NCBI GenBank assembly: GCA_036481345.1
Contig: JAZGHU010000014.1
Coordinates: forward strand, 1-21,015
Source of the DNA: JAAOYC01 sp036481345
GTDB lineage: Archaea; Nanobdellota; Nanobdellia; Woesearchaeales; WJKL01
DNA: 21,015 bases
Direction of reading: 5' to 3'
A program made the position numbers and the translations under genes. This document shows positions 1-8,177 of this stretch, in pieces. Every line of letters starts with the position of its first letter. Positions within the stretch are counted from its first letter, which is position 1. Under the pieces are notes generated by a model. It ran no database searches. It worked only from the letters and a program-made list of their open reading frames with translations, and had not been told where the DNA came from.

Positions 1-955
1 AACCATCAACTTCTGTCAATTTTGCTCTAAGCATATTTTGAAGCTCTTTATATCCTGGATGGCTTTCATTAAGCCTGCCTCTGTCAAAAAGTATTGCTTC
101 ATCCATATCATTTGCTTTAATAACTCCAACAACTTTTCTTGTCAAAGAAGATCTAAGAGTACTCCAGTCAATTATTGCTTTTGGATCGCCAACTCTCTTG
201 CTATTAACATATACATGAAGACCAGCATTTTCATTTGTTCTACTAAGATAATGAATTTCTCCTTTTACATGCCCCATATGTTTGCCTATTTCATCTACTT
301 TGAAAGTAGTTGCAGTCTCAAGATACCTTGCTTCAATAAACTCTCCATCAATATATTTTTGAAAATTAGGATCTGGAAGAAAACCCCACTGAATTCTACT
401 TTTTAAGTCCTTTATTGTAAAATCTTCGCCTTCTTCAAACTTAAGGTTTATCATTTTGATTGATGTTCCTTGATTATTTGGATCTGTTTCTGAAATTTTG
501 AAAGGGATTTTTTTATTAGAATTTAAGGGCCCATCAAACACTTCATGAACTTCTGTTCTGATTCCGTCTTTTTCAGTAACAAGAACATATTCATGGCAAA
601 GATAATTCAATAAGCTTGTTCCAATACCAAACTTACCTATCATAGGCCTACGGAATATTGGTGTTATCATGCCTTTTGCTTTTGGACTGTCTCCTACTCT
701 ATAGAAATCTCTTAGGCCTTCGGGCGTCATTCCTGTTCCATTATCAGAAGCAGTCATAGTTTGTGCTTCAGATTCAAAATCTATCCTGCCTTCTGCTGCA
801 TCAGAATCATACATATTTGCAATCAATTCATCTAATGCTGCAAAAAACCCATTTGTCGCTAAATTACAGACTAGATCAAGAATATTAGAACCAATTTCCC
901 TTTTCAACACTATCTTTTCAAGTCCTTTTATATCAATAGTAGCCCTTTTTGCCAT
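1..955 (-). CDS. GHKL/HSP90-fold ATPase, 3' end missing
   Basis: Partial gene: 318 codons are visible from ATG at 955, then it leaves the window. The N-terminal half carries the Bergerat ATP-binding fold shared by HSP90, gyrase B, histidine kinases and MORC proteins. The N-box helix is ALDELIANMYDSDA, with the expected Glu43 and Asn47. The G1 motif is DNGTG at 71-75, and a glycine-rich lid GKFGIGTS lies near 107-114. The segment between them (DFYRVGDSPK) is typical of stand-alone HSP90-like ATPases rather than histidine kinases. A TATA-like CTTTATAAAG about 30 nt upstream suggests a leaderless mRNA. The visible part does not reach any effector domain, so the role (chaperone-like, MORC-like DNA remodelling or defence ATPase) is open. 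The fold is clear; the family is not. Confidence 0.8.
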   Translation of the reverse strand, partial: MAKRATIDIKGLEKIVLKREIGSNILDLVCNLATNGFFAALDELIANMYDSDAAEGRIDFESEAQTMTASDNGTGMTPEGLRDFYRVGDSPKAKGMITPIFRRPMIGKFGIGTSLLNYLCHEYVLVTEKDGIRTEVHEVFDGPLNSNKKIPFKISETDPNNQGTSIKMINLKFEEGEDFTIKDLKSRIQWGFLPDPNFQKYIDGEFIEARYLETATTFKVDEIGKHMGHVKGEIHYLSRTNENAGLHVYVNSKRVGDPKAIIDWSTLRSSLTRKVVGVIKANDMDEAILFDRGRLNESHPGYKELQNMLRAKLTEVDG

Positions 956-1012
956 TTCCCCTCGAGAACTAGAATGAGATTATTCTTTATAAAGTTTATT
1001 AGACTCTATACA

Positions 1013-1642
1013 CTATATGCTTTTATATTCATACTTGCAATATTTCTCAATAGAGCATTCAGAACATTTTGGATTTCTTTTAGAACAAATACTCTGTCCA
1101 TGCACTACTAGCAATTCATTGACCATCAGCCAATGTTTTTTAGGGATCTTTTTCATCAAATCAAACATTATCTTGTCTGGATTTGTCTCTTTTGTCCAGC
1201 CTAATCTGTTTGCAATAACAGCAACGTGAGTGTCTACTGGTATAGCATCAGGCTTGTTAAAAGCATAGACAACAACACAGCCAGCAACCTTATATCCAAC
1301 TCCTGGTAGAGTAATTAGTTCTTCCATTGTGTCTGGAACTTTGCCTTTGTATTTTTTTAATAAAATCTTGGCTGTTTCAAGAATGTATTTTGTTTTATTA
1401 TTATAATAAACACACCTTTTGATAATTTTCTTGATATCATCAGGATTAGCTTCTGATAATTTCCTTAAAGTAGGATATTTCTTAAATAATTCTTTAGAAA
1501 CAGGAATTGTAGCTTTGTCATTAGCTCTTGCTGATAATATAGTTGAGATAAGAATTTTCCAAGCAGGATATTTTCTAAACTGGCCTAGCATAGATATTCC
1601 CTGTTGTTTTGCTAGTGTCTTAAGAACTATATCATAATTCAT
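1013..1642 (-). CDS. nth: Endonuclease III (DNA glycosylase/AP lyase)
   Basis: Base-excision repair enzyme that removes oxidised pyrimidines and cleaves the abasic site by beta-elimination. At 209 aa it has the usual family length. The helix-hairpin-helix LPGVGYKVAG (112-121) supplies catalytic Lys118, and VDTH (136-139) supplies catalytic Asp137. The C-terminal [4Fe-4S] loop has Cys186-x6-Cys193-x2-Cys196-x5-Cys202, the canonical spacing. The position that is usually Gln in the bacterial LLSAQATD motif is Arg here (ILSARAND), a small deviation. It has its own A/T-rich promoter region (TTTAAATAAT about 27 nt upstream) and lies downstream of a 14-codon ORF. No catalytic residue is missing and the start is unambiguous. 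Confidence 0.96.
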   Translation of the reverse strand: MNYDIVLKTLAKQQGISMLGQFRKYPAWKILISTILSARANDKATIPVSKELFKKYPTLRKLSEANPDDIKKIIKRCVYYNNKTKYILETAKILLKKYKGKVPDTMEELITLPGVGYKVAGCVVVYAFNKPDAIPVDTHVAVIANRLGWTKETNPDKIMFDLMKKIPKKHWLMVNELLVVHGQSICSKRNPKCSECSIEKYCKYEYKSI

Positions 1643-1673
1643 AAATTAAAAAAATAAAACATATTATTTAAAT

Positions 1674-1718
1674 TTACTTCTTTTTCTTTTTACTATGAGC
1701 AGCGCATGTATCGCACAT
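1674..1718 (-). CDS. 14-codon ORF: CxxC followed by poly-lysine
   Basis: A very short ORF reading MCDTCAAHSKKKKK. It has one CxxC pair and a histidine, then five lysines and a TAA stop. The reason to list it is its upstream sequence: AGGTGA at 1729-1724, five bases before the ATG, is a strong Shine-Dalgarno match in a genome where many genes lack one. It sits alone in the Bud32-nth intergenic gap. A CxxC plus His could hold a metal or contact RNA together with the basic tail, but that is guesswork. It may instead be a leader peptide or a chance ORF. Confidence 0.4.
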   Translation of the reverse strand: MCDTCAAHSKKKKK

Positions 1719-1765
1719 AAATATCACCTAATAGAATTATTAGTTATCAACTATAAAAACCTTTC

Positions 1766-2365
1766 TCAGAACTTATGCTTGTTTCTTCCTCTTGCTTCTA
1801 CTTGTTTAAGCCTGTCAAAGACAGTAGAATGATCAGAATAAGTTTGTTTATATCCTTTCAAAGCAGATTCAAAACATTTTTCCCAAATAGTATGATGTTT
1901 GCTTTCTAGTGCTTGTCTAAGTAAATGCAAATCAACTGCTTTGTCTTCTTCTTTTGCAGAGAAAAATGAAAGTCCAAAATCTATAAATTTAATTTCATTG
2001 TCTAAAATCATGTTTGAAGTTGTCAAATCACCATGAATTATGTCATTTGAATGCATTATTCCAATCTTTTTTCCAATTTCTTCTGATAAAGCTAAAGGAT
2101 TTTGATAAAGAACATCTCTAAGCTTGTTGCCATTAACCATATCCATTCTTATCTGCATTAATTGATCACACATCTGATGCAGTCTAGGAGATGGAAAATT
2201 AAGTTCTTCTAATTTATTCAGAACTTTAGCTTCTCTTCTAGTTCTAAACTTTCTAAGTTTATCATCTATTTCTTTTAATCTATAGCTTTTTGCAACTCTA
2301 TCTTTAAGAACAACATCTTTGTTAACAGAAATTGTTGCTTCAGCTCCTTGGTCTAATTGTTTCAT
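1766..2365 (-). CDS. bud32: Bud32/PRPK kinase-ATPase of the KEOPS complex
   Basis: Small RIO-like kinase of the KEOPS complex. It works with Kae1, Cgi121 and Pcc1 to make N6-threonylcarbamoyladenosine at position 37 of ANN-decoding tRNAs. Visible motifs: glycine-loop remnant QGAEA (6-10), ATP-binding lysine in VLKDR (Lys21), RREAKVL with the conserved Glu45, catalytic HGDLTTSN (111-118, Asp113), and DFG (129-131). A basic RGR-containing tail ends the protein, as in other Bud32 proteins. At 199 aa it has normal length for the stand-alone archaeal form; it is not fused to Kae1, which is not in this window. It lies 40 bp downstream of the 265-aa gene and has its own A/T-rich promoter-like TTTTAAAC. 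Confidence 0.95.
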   Translation of the reverse strand: MKQLDQGAEATISVNKDVVLKDRVAKSYRLKEIDDKLRKFRTRREAKVLNKLEELNFPSPRLHQMCDQLMQIRMDMVNGNKLRDVLYQNPLALSEEIGKKIGIMHSNDIIHGDLTTSNMILDNEIKFIDFGLSFFSAKEEDKAVDLHLLRQALESKHHTIWEKCFESALKGYKQTYSDHSTVFDRLKQVEARGRNKHKF

Positions 2366-2404
2366 ATTAAATAGAATAAATAACTAGTTTAAAAGAGTTA
2401 TGGT

Positions 2405-3202
2405 TTAAGCAGATGCTTCTTCTAATTCTTTATTGGCTTTTTTCTTTTTTGCTTCTAATTCGTCTTCAATCTCTTTTTCAAGGGTAGGAGTTAATAATCG
2501 AGCTTTGCCTTTTGTTGCCGCAACCATTTTTGTGTGCAACTCAAGAACACCCACATCTCCACGTTTTTCTCCATCGTAGTTATTTAATAAAGTTTTTGCC
2601 ATATCTAAGCTTACTCCATATTTCTTTAATCTTTTAATTGTATCTGGTTTAACAGCATACTTCAAGATTGGATCAACATGCTCTTCAGTTAAATGATATC
2701 CCGCTGCACCCCTAATATCTGCTTTAAATGTTTTCATAAATCCAGTCTTATAACTATCCATAAATTTATCTGGTGTAAAGTTTTCTTTTTCTTTAGACAG
2801 AATGTCTCTTAATTCATCTCTTGTTGTTCCGTAATGTGCTCTAGTAGCTAAAGCTTGCTCAAATCTGTCATCTAGTTTTAATTTTTTCTTTAAAGCTGCT
2901 TTTGCTGCTTCATCTTTGCCAACTTTCTTTTCTAAGAAATCATCAATACATTTGTCTAGATAAGTATCTGCAAATTTGATCTGATTTTCTGTCTTCTTTA
3001 GCTTATCTAAGTCTTTTTGATTTGGTTTTCCTTCTACACCCAATACTTCTTCAGCTGTTGAAGAATAGATTCTCATATGGCTTAAATCCATGCCTGTTAC
3101 TAGATTTTCAGCTATATCAGAGTGTTTATTATAATCTTTTATTGCTTTATGATACTCTTTTTTCTTTTCATCAGCCATAATTGTATCGATTGTAGAATAC
3201 AT
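2405..3202 (-). CDS. Helical protein sharing the giant protein's C-terminal domain
   Basis: 265 aa, rich in Lys, Glu and Asp, predominantly alpha-helical by composition, with no signal peptide or membrane segment. I do not recognise a named family. Its N-terminal two thirds align by eye with the last ~190 residues of the upstream 1552-aa protein. The best blocks are GM-L-MR-Y-T-E-LGVEG (here GMDLSHMRIY...EEVLGVEG) and YG-x4-R-x-EL followed by Lys-rich helices. The extra C-terminal ~40 aa is a highly charged helix. It starts 15 bp after the giant gene ends, so the two are very likely co-transcribed. An alternative start is Met9 (3178, MADEKKKEYH). Inference: a stand-alone version of the giant protein's terminal domain, perhaps capping or competing with it. 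Confidence 0.85.
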   Translation of the reverse strand: MYSTIDTIMADEKKKEYHKAIKDYNKHSDIAENLVTGMDLSHMRIYSSTAEEVLGVEGKPNQKDLDKLKKTENQIKFADTYLDKCIDDFLEKKVGKDEAAKAALKKKLKLDDRFEQALATRAHYGTTRDELRDILSKEKENFTPDKFMDSYKTGFMKTFKADIRGAAGYHLTEEHVDPILKYAVKPDTIKRLKKYGVSLDMAKTLLNNYDGEKRGDVGVLELHTKMVAATKGKARLLTPTLEKEIEDELEAKKKKANKELEEASA

Positions 3203-3217
3203 TTTTAAAGTTTTCCA

Positions 3218-6200
3218 TTATGCAGCTCTAGAAAGCTGTGTTTTATATTTTTCATTCAGTTCTTCTATCTGTGGTTTGAAAATATCTCCTTGACCTTCTT
3301 TTAGACCAAGAAGATTTATTAAAATTCCCTTATCAAGAGTATCTCTTTTTGATTCAAGTCCTACATAATTAAGTACTTTTGCAGTATCTTTTTCTTTTAT
3401 CTTTGTTGAAGGTAATGATATCTTAGCTTCTATTCTATCTTTACATAATCCCCAGATATTTTCAAATTTAAGTTCTGATTTTTGCTTAGCAACAACCTGT
3501 TCTAATCTGGCTTGATTAAATCCAAATTCTCCATACATCAATGCTTCTGCATGAGTTTCATTCTTTGCTGTAACGTACATTCTTTTTTCAGATGCTTTCA
3601 CTACTTTGTCTGTCAAAGTTGATAAGTAAACATCAAATATATTGGCATCATTAAGCTTATTCATATCACTCTGTCTTATATCTCCTTCAACACCTAATGC
3701 TTCTAATCCTGTTTCAGCATATGCTCTCATCAAATATAATTGCATTCCAATTATTTCATTCTCAATTGTTTTACTTAAGTCAAGATATGCTTTGATTGGA
3801 TTTGATACTTCTTCTTGAGGCTGTTCTGCTTCTTCTTGAGGTTGCTCTTCTTCAGCTTGAGCAGCTTCTGGTTGTGCTTCTGGAGCTTGTTCTCTAGTTC
3901 CATCTTCTCTATCTCCTGCAGCCTCACCTCTATAGTTTTCATCAGTATCAGTAGGTCCTTCATAACGATCATCTAAAGCACCAAGTCTGTCTGCAAGATT
4001 TTCTTCATCTCTTGGTCCATCTGCAGGTCCAGGTGTTCCTGGTCTATCATTTTCTACAGCACCATCTCCACCAGCGCCTGCATCACCAGGGGGGTTTCCA
4101 GCACCCGGATTTCCTGTACTAACAGTTCCACCAACGCCCACTCCAGCAGGATATTGTCCATTTGTTGGAACTATAACGTGGCCTCTAAGTAATGTTTCTA
4201 ATAATCTATTAAGATCTTCGCCAGCATAGCTTCTTCCAGCACCAGCTGGATTTCTTTCATATTCTTCAATTTGTCTTCTTAAATCAGTAATTTCCTCTGT
4301 TAAGCTCCTAATTTGTCTTTCTTTAATAGCACTTACTCCAATATAAGCTTGCTTATCATCTTGGGTCATTTGCAATTCTTGTTCTTTTTCTTGTAGAATT
4401 GAGAATAGTCTCCAATATTCATTTTCTAACTCTTGAGAATTTTCTTCTGAAGCATTAAGTTCTCTTCCTAACTGATCATTTTCTGTAATCAAATCATTAA
4501 GATTTGTTTCTTGTTCTGCTATTACTTCTAATTGTTCTGCATTATATCTATTTTGCCTTTGAATAACATCTGCATCTTCTTGTTCACCAATAACATAACT
4601 AATAATCTCATTTTCAAGGTCTATAGCATTAGCTTCTTCACTTTGAACAGTTTCATCCAATTCTCCAGAAATCACCGCAACTCTTTCTTGAAGAGCTCTT
4701 TCTCCAATTATATAAGAAACAATTTCTTGTTCAAGGTCTGCAGCGTTTGCTTCTTCTCCTTTAGATAGGCCATATAATTCTCCGGCAATAGTTTCAGTTC
4801 TTTCTTGAAGGCCTCTTCCTTTTTCTTCTGAAGCATTAAGTTCTCTTCCTAATTGATCATTTTCTCTAGTTAAATCATCAAGATTTGTTTCTTGTTCTTC
4901 TATTGTTCTTGCTTGATCTGTAATATATCTTCCTTGTCTTTGGATAACTGCTGCATCATCTTTAGCTCCAATTATATAAGCAACTAATTCTTGTTCAAGG
5001 TCTGCAGCGTTTGCTTCTTCTCCTTTAGATAGGCCATATAATTCTCCGGCAATATCTTCAATTCTATCTTGAAATTCTTCTAATTGTTCATTTCTTCCAG
5101 CTAATCTTTTATTTTCTTCATCAAGTGCAGTTAATCTTTTAGTATACTGTGCCCCCATCTCAAGTAAACCCTTTTCAAAATCACTAAATTTAAGATATCT
5201 GGCTTCAGCTTTTCTTATTTCTCTAACTAAAGTAACTTCAAGTGCGTTTTTAGCAATATCTTTTATTTTATTATTAACACTTTCTCTGATATAACCTGCA
5301 TTTTCAGCTTGTTCGATCAATACTTCGAATGAAGTTTTTTGATGAACATAATTTTCTTGAGCAAGTATTTTCTTAACATCTTCTTCAAGTGCTTCATACA
5401 TGCTTTTTCCAAGATATTCTTTTTCTTTATCTTCAAATGTTCCATCTGGGTTTTTTCTTACTAAAATATCTTCAATCATAAGATCTTTAGTTCTTTGAAG
5501 AACATCTGGGTCAACTTCATCTATAAATTTAGATCTATACTTTAGTTTGTCTAATTTAGGATTTTTAATCATGCTATTTAATGAAGATCTAGCATTTCTA
5601 TATATTTGCAATAAAGATTGTTTAAATTTATCTGAAAATTCTTCTCTTTTCGCTTTTTTCTCATTCTCTTTTGTAGCTTTTTCATTACCACTAAGCCTTG
5701 AAATTTCTGAATCAATTCTTATAATTTCAGAATAAAGAGCCCTAGCACTTCCAGTATTTTCTTCTATATTATCATAATGTCTATCTAATCTTTCACCAAA
5801 TGGCTTTGCAAAAGGAGGTGTTTCAGCTAACTTTCTTCCTAACAATGTTCTTTGTCCTTTGTAAGGAAGGTCTGCTTTTTCTGTGGAACCTGTTTTTTGT
5901 AATGCTGCAATTTGTTGTTCAAGATTTTCATTTGCTGTTTTTACTTCATCCATCTTTGCTTGAACTCTTACAATCTTTCTATCAACTATACCTTTTTCTC
6001 TCTCAGCAATTAAAAGATCTCCTTCTAATTCTGATCTTCTCTGATTAAATACTGCCTCTAAAACAACAGCTTCGGCTTGATATTTATCATCAATACCTTG
6101 GAGTTTGGTTCTTAAATCATTTCTTTCTCCTCTAAGTCTATCAATAGTTTTATCTAGACCCATAGTAATTGCTGCTGCTTTAGCTGGATCAGCTTCTTTT

Positions 6201-7876
6201 GAAGCAAGTTGTTCTTTCAACAGCTCTATGTCGGCTTTAAAAGCTTCAATTTGATCATCGTATCCAAGAGATGCTGTTAAAGCAGTATCATGTGCTTGAA
6301 CAAGATGGTCAATAATTTCAACATTAGATTTGCTCTCAAGTTCAGATCTATCTAAAAGATATGGGGCAAGAGCAGAATCAATTTCGCCCATTTGGCGTGT
6401 ATGTTCTAGTTCTGATCCAGCTTTATATCTCTTCAATTCAGAATAATCATTAACTAATGCAAGAACAGCTGAAGTAATAAGATTTCTATCTTGATCAAGA
6501 CCCTCTTTTGTATATTCTGGATTATCTTTAATATAATTCTTCATAACATTTACTATCTGTGAAAGTCTAAGTTTATTAGCATCATTACTAAGGTCTATCT
6601 CTGCAAAAGATTCACTAGTCCTAAGCATAGCTAATATATCTTTTGCTTCTGGTTTATCTAATAGAGAAGGATAATGTTCTTGTACAAATTTTAATAAATC
6701 TGGACTTCTTTTAAGATGTCCAAGTGCTCTTCTAAATCCTTCAAAACCTTTGTAAGATTCTTCAAAAGGTTTTAATCTTGCTACATCTCTTTCTGCTCTA
6801 GTTCTTTTCCCTGTCTCATCTTTCACTTGAATTTCAAGATCACTTCTTTCTTCTCTTTCATCTGCATACATACCAGCAATTAAAGCAGACCTTTTTGCAA
6901 TAGCAAGAACAATCTCTTCAGAATTTGGATTTTCAGCAGCTTTAAAATAAGGAGCAAATAATCTTGCTAATTCAGTTTGTTCTTTATATACTTCTAACTC
7001 ATCTGCTAATTCCTGAGCAGCATGTCTTGTATGATCATCTAATCCTGCAAATTCAAGTAAAGCATTTTCAAAAGCAGCTTCTTCATTTACTAATAAATCA
7101 AAATAATCCCCAAAACATTTTATAGGATCTTCTTCTGCTTCTTTTTCTTTCTTACCTTGTTTTTTAGAATCAGTTTCTTCTTCTCCAACATTTCTAGTAG
7201 AAATCATAAACTTTCTTCTTGCTTCATGCAAATCTTCAACAGTACGTATTTTGTTTTTCAGTCTACTAACTGAAACATCAGCAGCACCAATTTCAACAAG
7301 ATAGTCTAGAGATGTGTTAAGCTTTGTTATCAGTTTTTGTGTTTCTCTTTCTTGTGAAGAAATCTTTGATGCAATAAAATTAGATACATATAGAACACTT
7401 TGACCTAATCTAGCAACATAAGATCTTGATTTAAGAGCATTTAATTGAGTCTCAATATACTTTATTTTGTTTTCAAACTGGGTTGCTTGTTCAGGTGGAA
7501 AAATTCCACTGTCAAGTACATCTTGGCTAACAACTTGAACATCCAATAACAATTGATCAATTTGAATTTCTTGAACAGATTCATCAGAATGATATTTTGC
7601 ACCTTTTAAAAGATCTTCATGGCCACTTACAGATTCTGCTAATGCTGCCAAGTCTTTTGCATCTTTAACAACAGCAACCTTTTTTCCAGGTCTTTCCCCT
7701 TCAACTGGTTCTTCTTCAGATTGATTTCCTGCATATTCATCTACAATGGAGCTTTCGCCTTTATCAAATAAAGGGTCACTATCACTCCTGATAACCTCTT
7801 CTTTAGGAGTTTTTTTCTTAGGGCTTTTTTTAGTAGAATCTTTTCTAGTTGTTGCTTTTCTCTTCTTTTTTGCCAT
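3218..7876 (-). CDS. Giant coiled-coil protein (1552 aa)
   Basis: No recognised family. Regions seen: a Lys/Arg-rich N-terminus (about 1-30); a very long Glu/Lys/Leu-rich, mostly coiled-coil part (about 100-1230); three related internal repeats (about 941-1150) built on GELYGLSKGEEANAADLEQE and an EQETNL/ENDQLGRELNASEE block; a Gly/Pro-rich then acidic, probably disordered linker (about 1235-1355); and a helical C-terminal domain (about 1360-1552) also found in the next gene. There is no signal peptide, no transmembrane helix and no Walker A motif, so it is a cytoplasmic structural or scaffold candidate rather than an SMC ATPase. It is by far the longest gene here. A promoter-like AT-rich block and an inverted repeat lie upstream. 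Function unknown. Confidence 0.9.
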   Translation of the reverse strand: MAKKKRKATTRKDSTKKSPKKKTPKEEVIRSDSDPLFDKGESSIVDEYAGNQSEEEPVEGERPGKKVAVVKDAKDLAALAESVSGHEDLLKGAKYHSDESVQEIQIDQLLLDVQVVSQDVLDSGIFPPEQATQFENKIKYIETQLNALKSRSYVARLGQSVLYVSNFIASKISSQERETQKLITKLNTSLDYLVEIGAADVSVSRLKNKIRTVEDLHEARRKFMISTRNVGEEETDSKKQGKKEKEAEEDPIKCFGDYFDLLVNEEAAFENALLEFAGLDDHTRHAAQELADELEVYKEQTELARLFAPYFKAAENPNSEEIVLAIAKRSALIAGMYADEREERSDLEIQVKDETGKRTRAERDVARLKPFEESYKGFEGFRRALGHLKRSPDLLKFVQEHYPSLLDKPEAKDILAMLRTSESFAEIDLSNDANKLRLSQIVNVMKNYIKDNPEYTKEGLDQDRNLITSAVLALVNDYSELKRYKAGSELEHTRQMGEIDSALAPYLLDRSELESKSNVEIIDHLVQAHDTALTASLGYDDQIEAFKADIELLKEQLASKEADPAKAAAITMGLDKTIDRLRGERNDLRTKLQGIDDKYQAEAVVLEAVFNQRRSELEGDLLIAEREKGIVDRKIVRVQAKMDEVKTANENLEQQIAALQKTGSTEKADLPYKGQRTLLGRKLAETPPFAKPFGERLDRHYDNIEENTGSARALYSEIIRIDSEISRLSGNEKATKENEKKAKREEFSDKFKQSLLQIYRNARSSLNSMIKNPKLDKLKYRSKFIDEVDPDVLQRTKDLMIEDILVRKNPDGTFEDKEKEYLGKSMYEALEEDVKKILAQENYVHQKTSFEVLIEQAENAGYIRESVNNKIKDIAKNALEVTLVREIRKAEARYLKFSDFEKGLLEMGAQYTKRLTALDEENKRLAGRNEQLEEFQDRIEDIAGELYGLSKGEEANAADLEQELVAYIIGAKDDAAVIQRQGRYITDQARTIEEQETNLDDLTRENDQLGRELNASEEKGRGLQERTETIAGELYGLSKGEEANAADLEQEIVSYIIGERALQERVAVISGELDETVQSEEANAIDLENEIISYVIGEQEDADVIQRQNRYNAEQLEVIAEQETNLNDLITENDQLGRELNASEENSQELENEYWRLFSILQEKEQELQMTQDDKQAYIGVSAIKERQIRSLTEEITDLRRQIEEYERNPAGAGRSYAGEDLNRLLETLLRGHVIVPTNGQYPAGVGVGGTVSTGNPGAGNPPGDAGAGGDGAVENDRPGTPGPADGPRDEENLADRLGALDDRYEGPTDTDENYRGEAAGDREDGTREQAPEAQPEAAQAEEEQPQEEAEQPQEEVSNPIKAYLDLSKTIENEIIGMQLYLMRAYAETGLEALGVEGDIRQSDMNKLNDANIFDVYLSTLTDKVVKASEKRMYVTAKNETHAEALMYGEFGFNQARLEQVVAKQKSELKFENIWGLCKDRIEAKISLPSTKIKEKDTAKVLNYVGLESKRDTLDKGILINLLGLKEGQGDIFKPQIEELNEKYKTQLSRAA
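4441..4525. repeat. Direct repeat, second family, copy 1
   Basis: About 85 bp matching 4822-4906 with a handful of substitutions, offset 381 bp (127 codons, which equals 88 + 39). It encodes the EQETNL...ENDQLGRELNASEE block that ends the first and third coiled-coil repeat units. The middle unit lacks it. Confidence 0.85.
4724..4790. repeat. 67-bp direct repeat, copy 1 (inside giant gene)
   Basis: Identical over 67 bp to 4988-5054; the match extends at about 97% identity to 89 bp (4702-4790 against 4966-5054). The spacing is 264 bp, exactly 88 codons, so the reading frame is kept. It encodes the GELYGLSKGEEANAADLEQE block. Nucleotide identity, including synonymous positions, implies a recent duplication or ongoing gene conversion within the coiled coil. 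Confidence 0.95.
4822..4906. repeat. Direct repeat, second family, copy 2
   Basis: Partner of 4441-4525. Together with the 67-bp family it shows the order long unit, short unit, long unit in the giant protein. Confidence 0.85.
4988..5054. repeat. 67-bp direct repeat, copy 2 (inside giant gene)
   Basis: Partner of the copy at 4724-4790. A third, diverged copy of the same protein block lies around 4609-4670 and reads SEEANAIDLENEI. It is 39 codons from copy 1, so the middle repeat unit is shorter than its neighbours. Confidence 0.95.
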
Positions 7877-8177
7877 TGTTAAAAATTTATTCTATAGATT
7901 TTTAACCTTGTTGGTTTTTTTACCAGCAATGTTATAGAATAAACTATAGTAATTTAAGTGTTTTTCTCCTTTATAAACCTTTCGCTTTTTTAACTACTAA
8001 AAAGTGACTAAAAATATAGTTGTTTTTATGACGTTTTTGTCTCAGAAGTATATACTATAATACACTAGTTCTTTTAAAAAGGCAAAACTTATAAATGATA
8101 TAGTGACGTAAAAGTCATATTTGCGAAAAGTCAAACTCGCTAAAACCCGCTCGTTTGGGTACCAGGAGGTAATATTT
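7877..8177. promoter_or_regulatory. Divergent intergenic region with 11-bp inverted repeat
   Basis: About 300 bp between the giant gene (-) and the nucleotidyltransferase-like gene (+). A perfect 11-bp inverted repeat (TTTATTCTATA at 7886-7896, TATAGAATAAA at 7933-7943) brackets the region just upstream of the giant gene. A likely plus-strand TATA element, CTTATAAAT, lies near 8088-8096. That leaves a leader of about 60 nt with short self-complementary stretches before GGAGGT at 8165-8170. TTTATAAA-like sequence near 7970-7976 could serve the minus strand. No ORF here is convincing. The inverted repeat could be an operator or a hairpin; I cannot tell which. Confidence 0.45.

Noticed and set aside
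38..406. Plus-strand ORF of 122 aa
   Set aside because: It is antisense to the GHKL ATPase gene, which has clear family motifs in the minus strand frame. Its composition (Phe, Ile, Cys, Asn-rich) is the usual shadow of an AT-rich coding strand.
3218..7876. Giant protein as an SMC or Rad50 ATPase
   Set aside because: No Walker A, signature or Walker B motif is visible at either end and the ends do not look like ABC heads.
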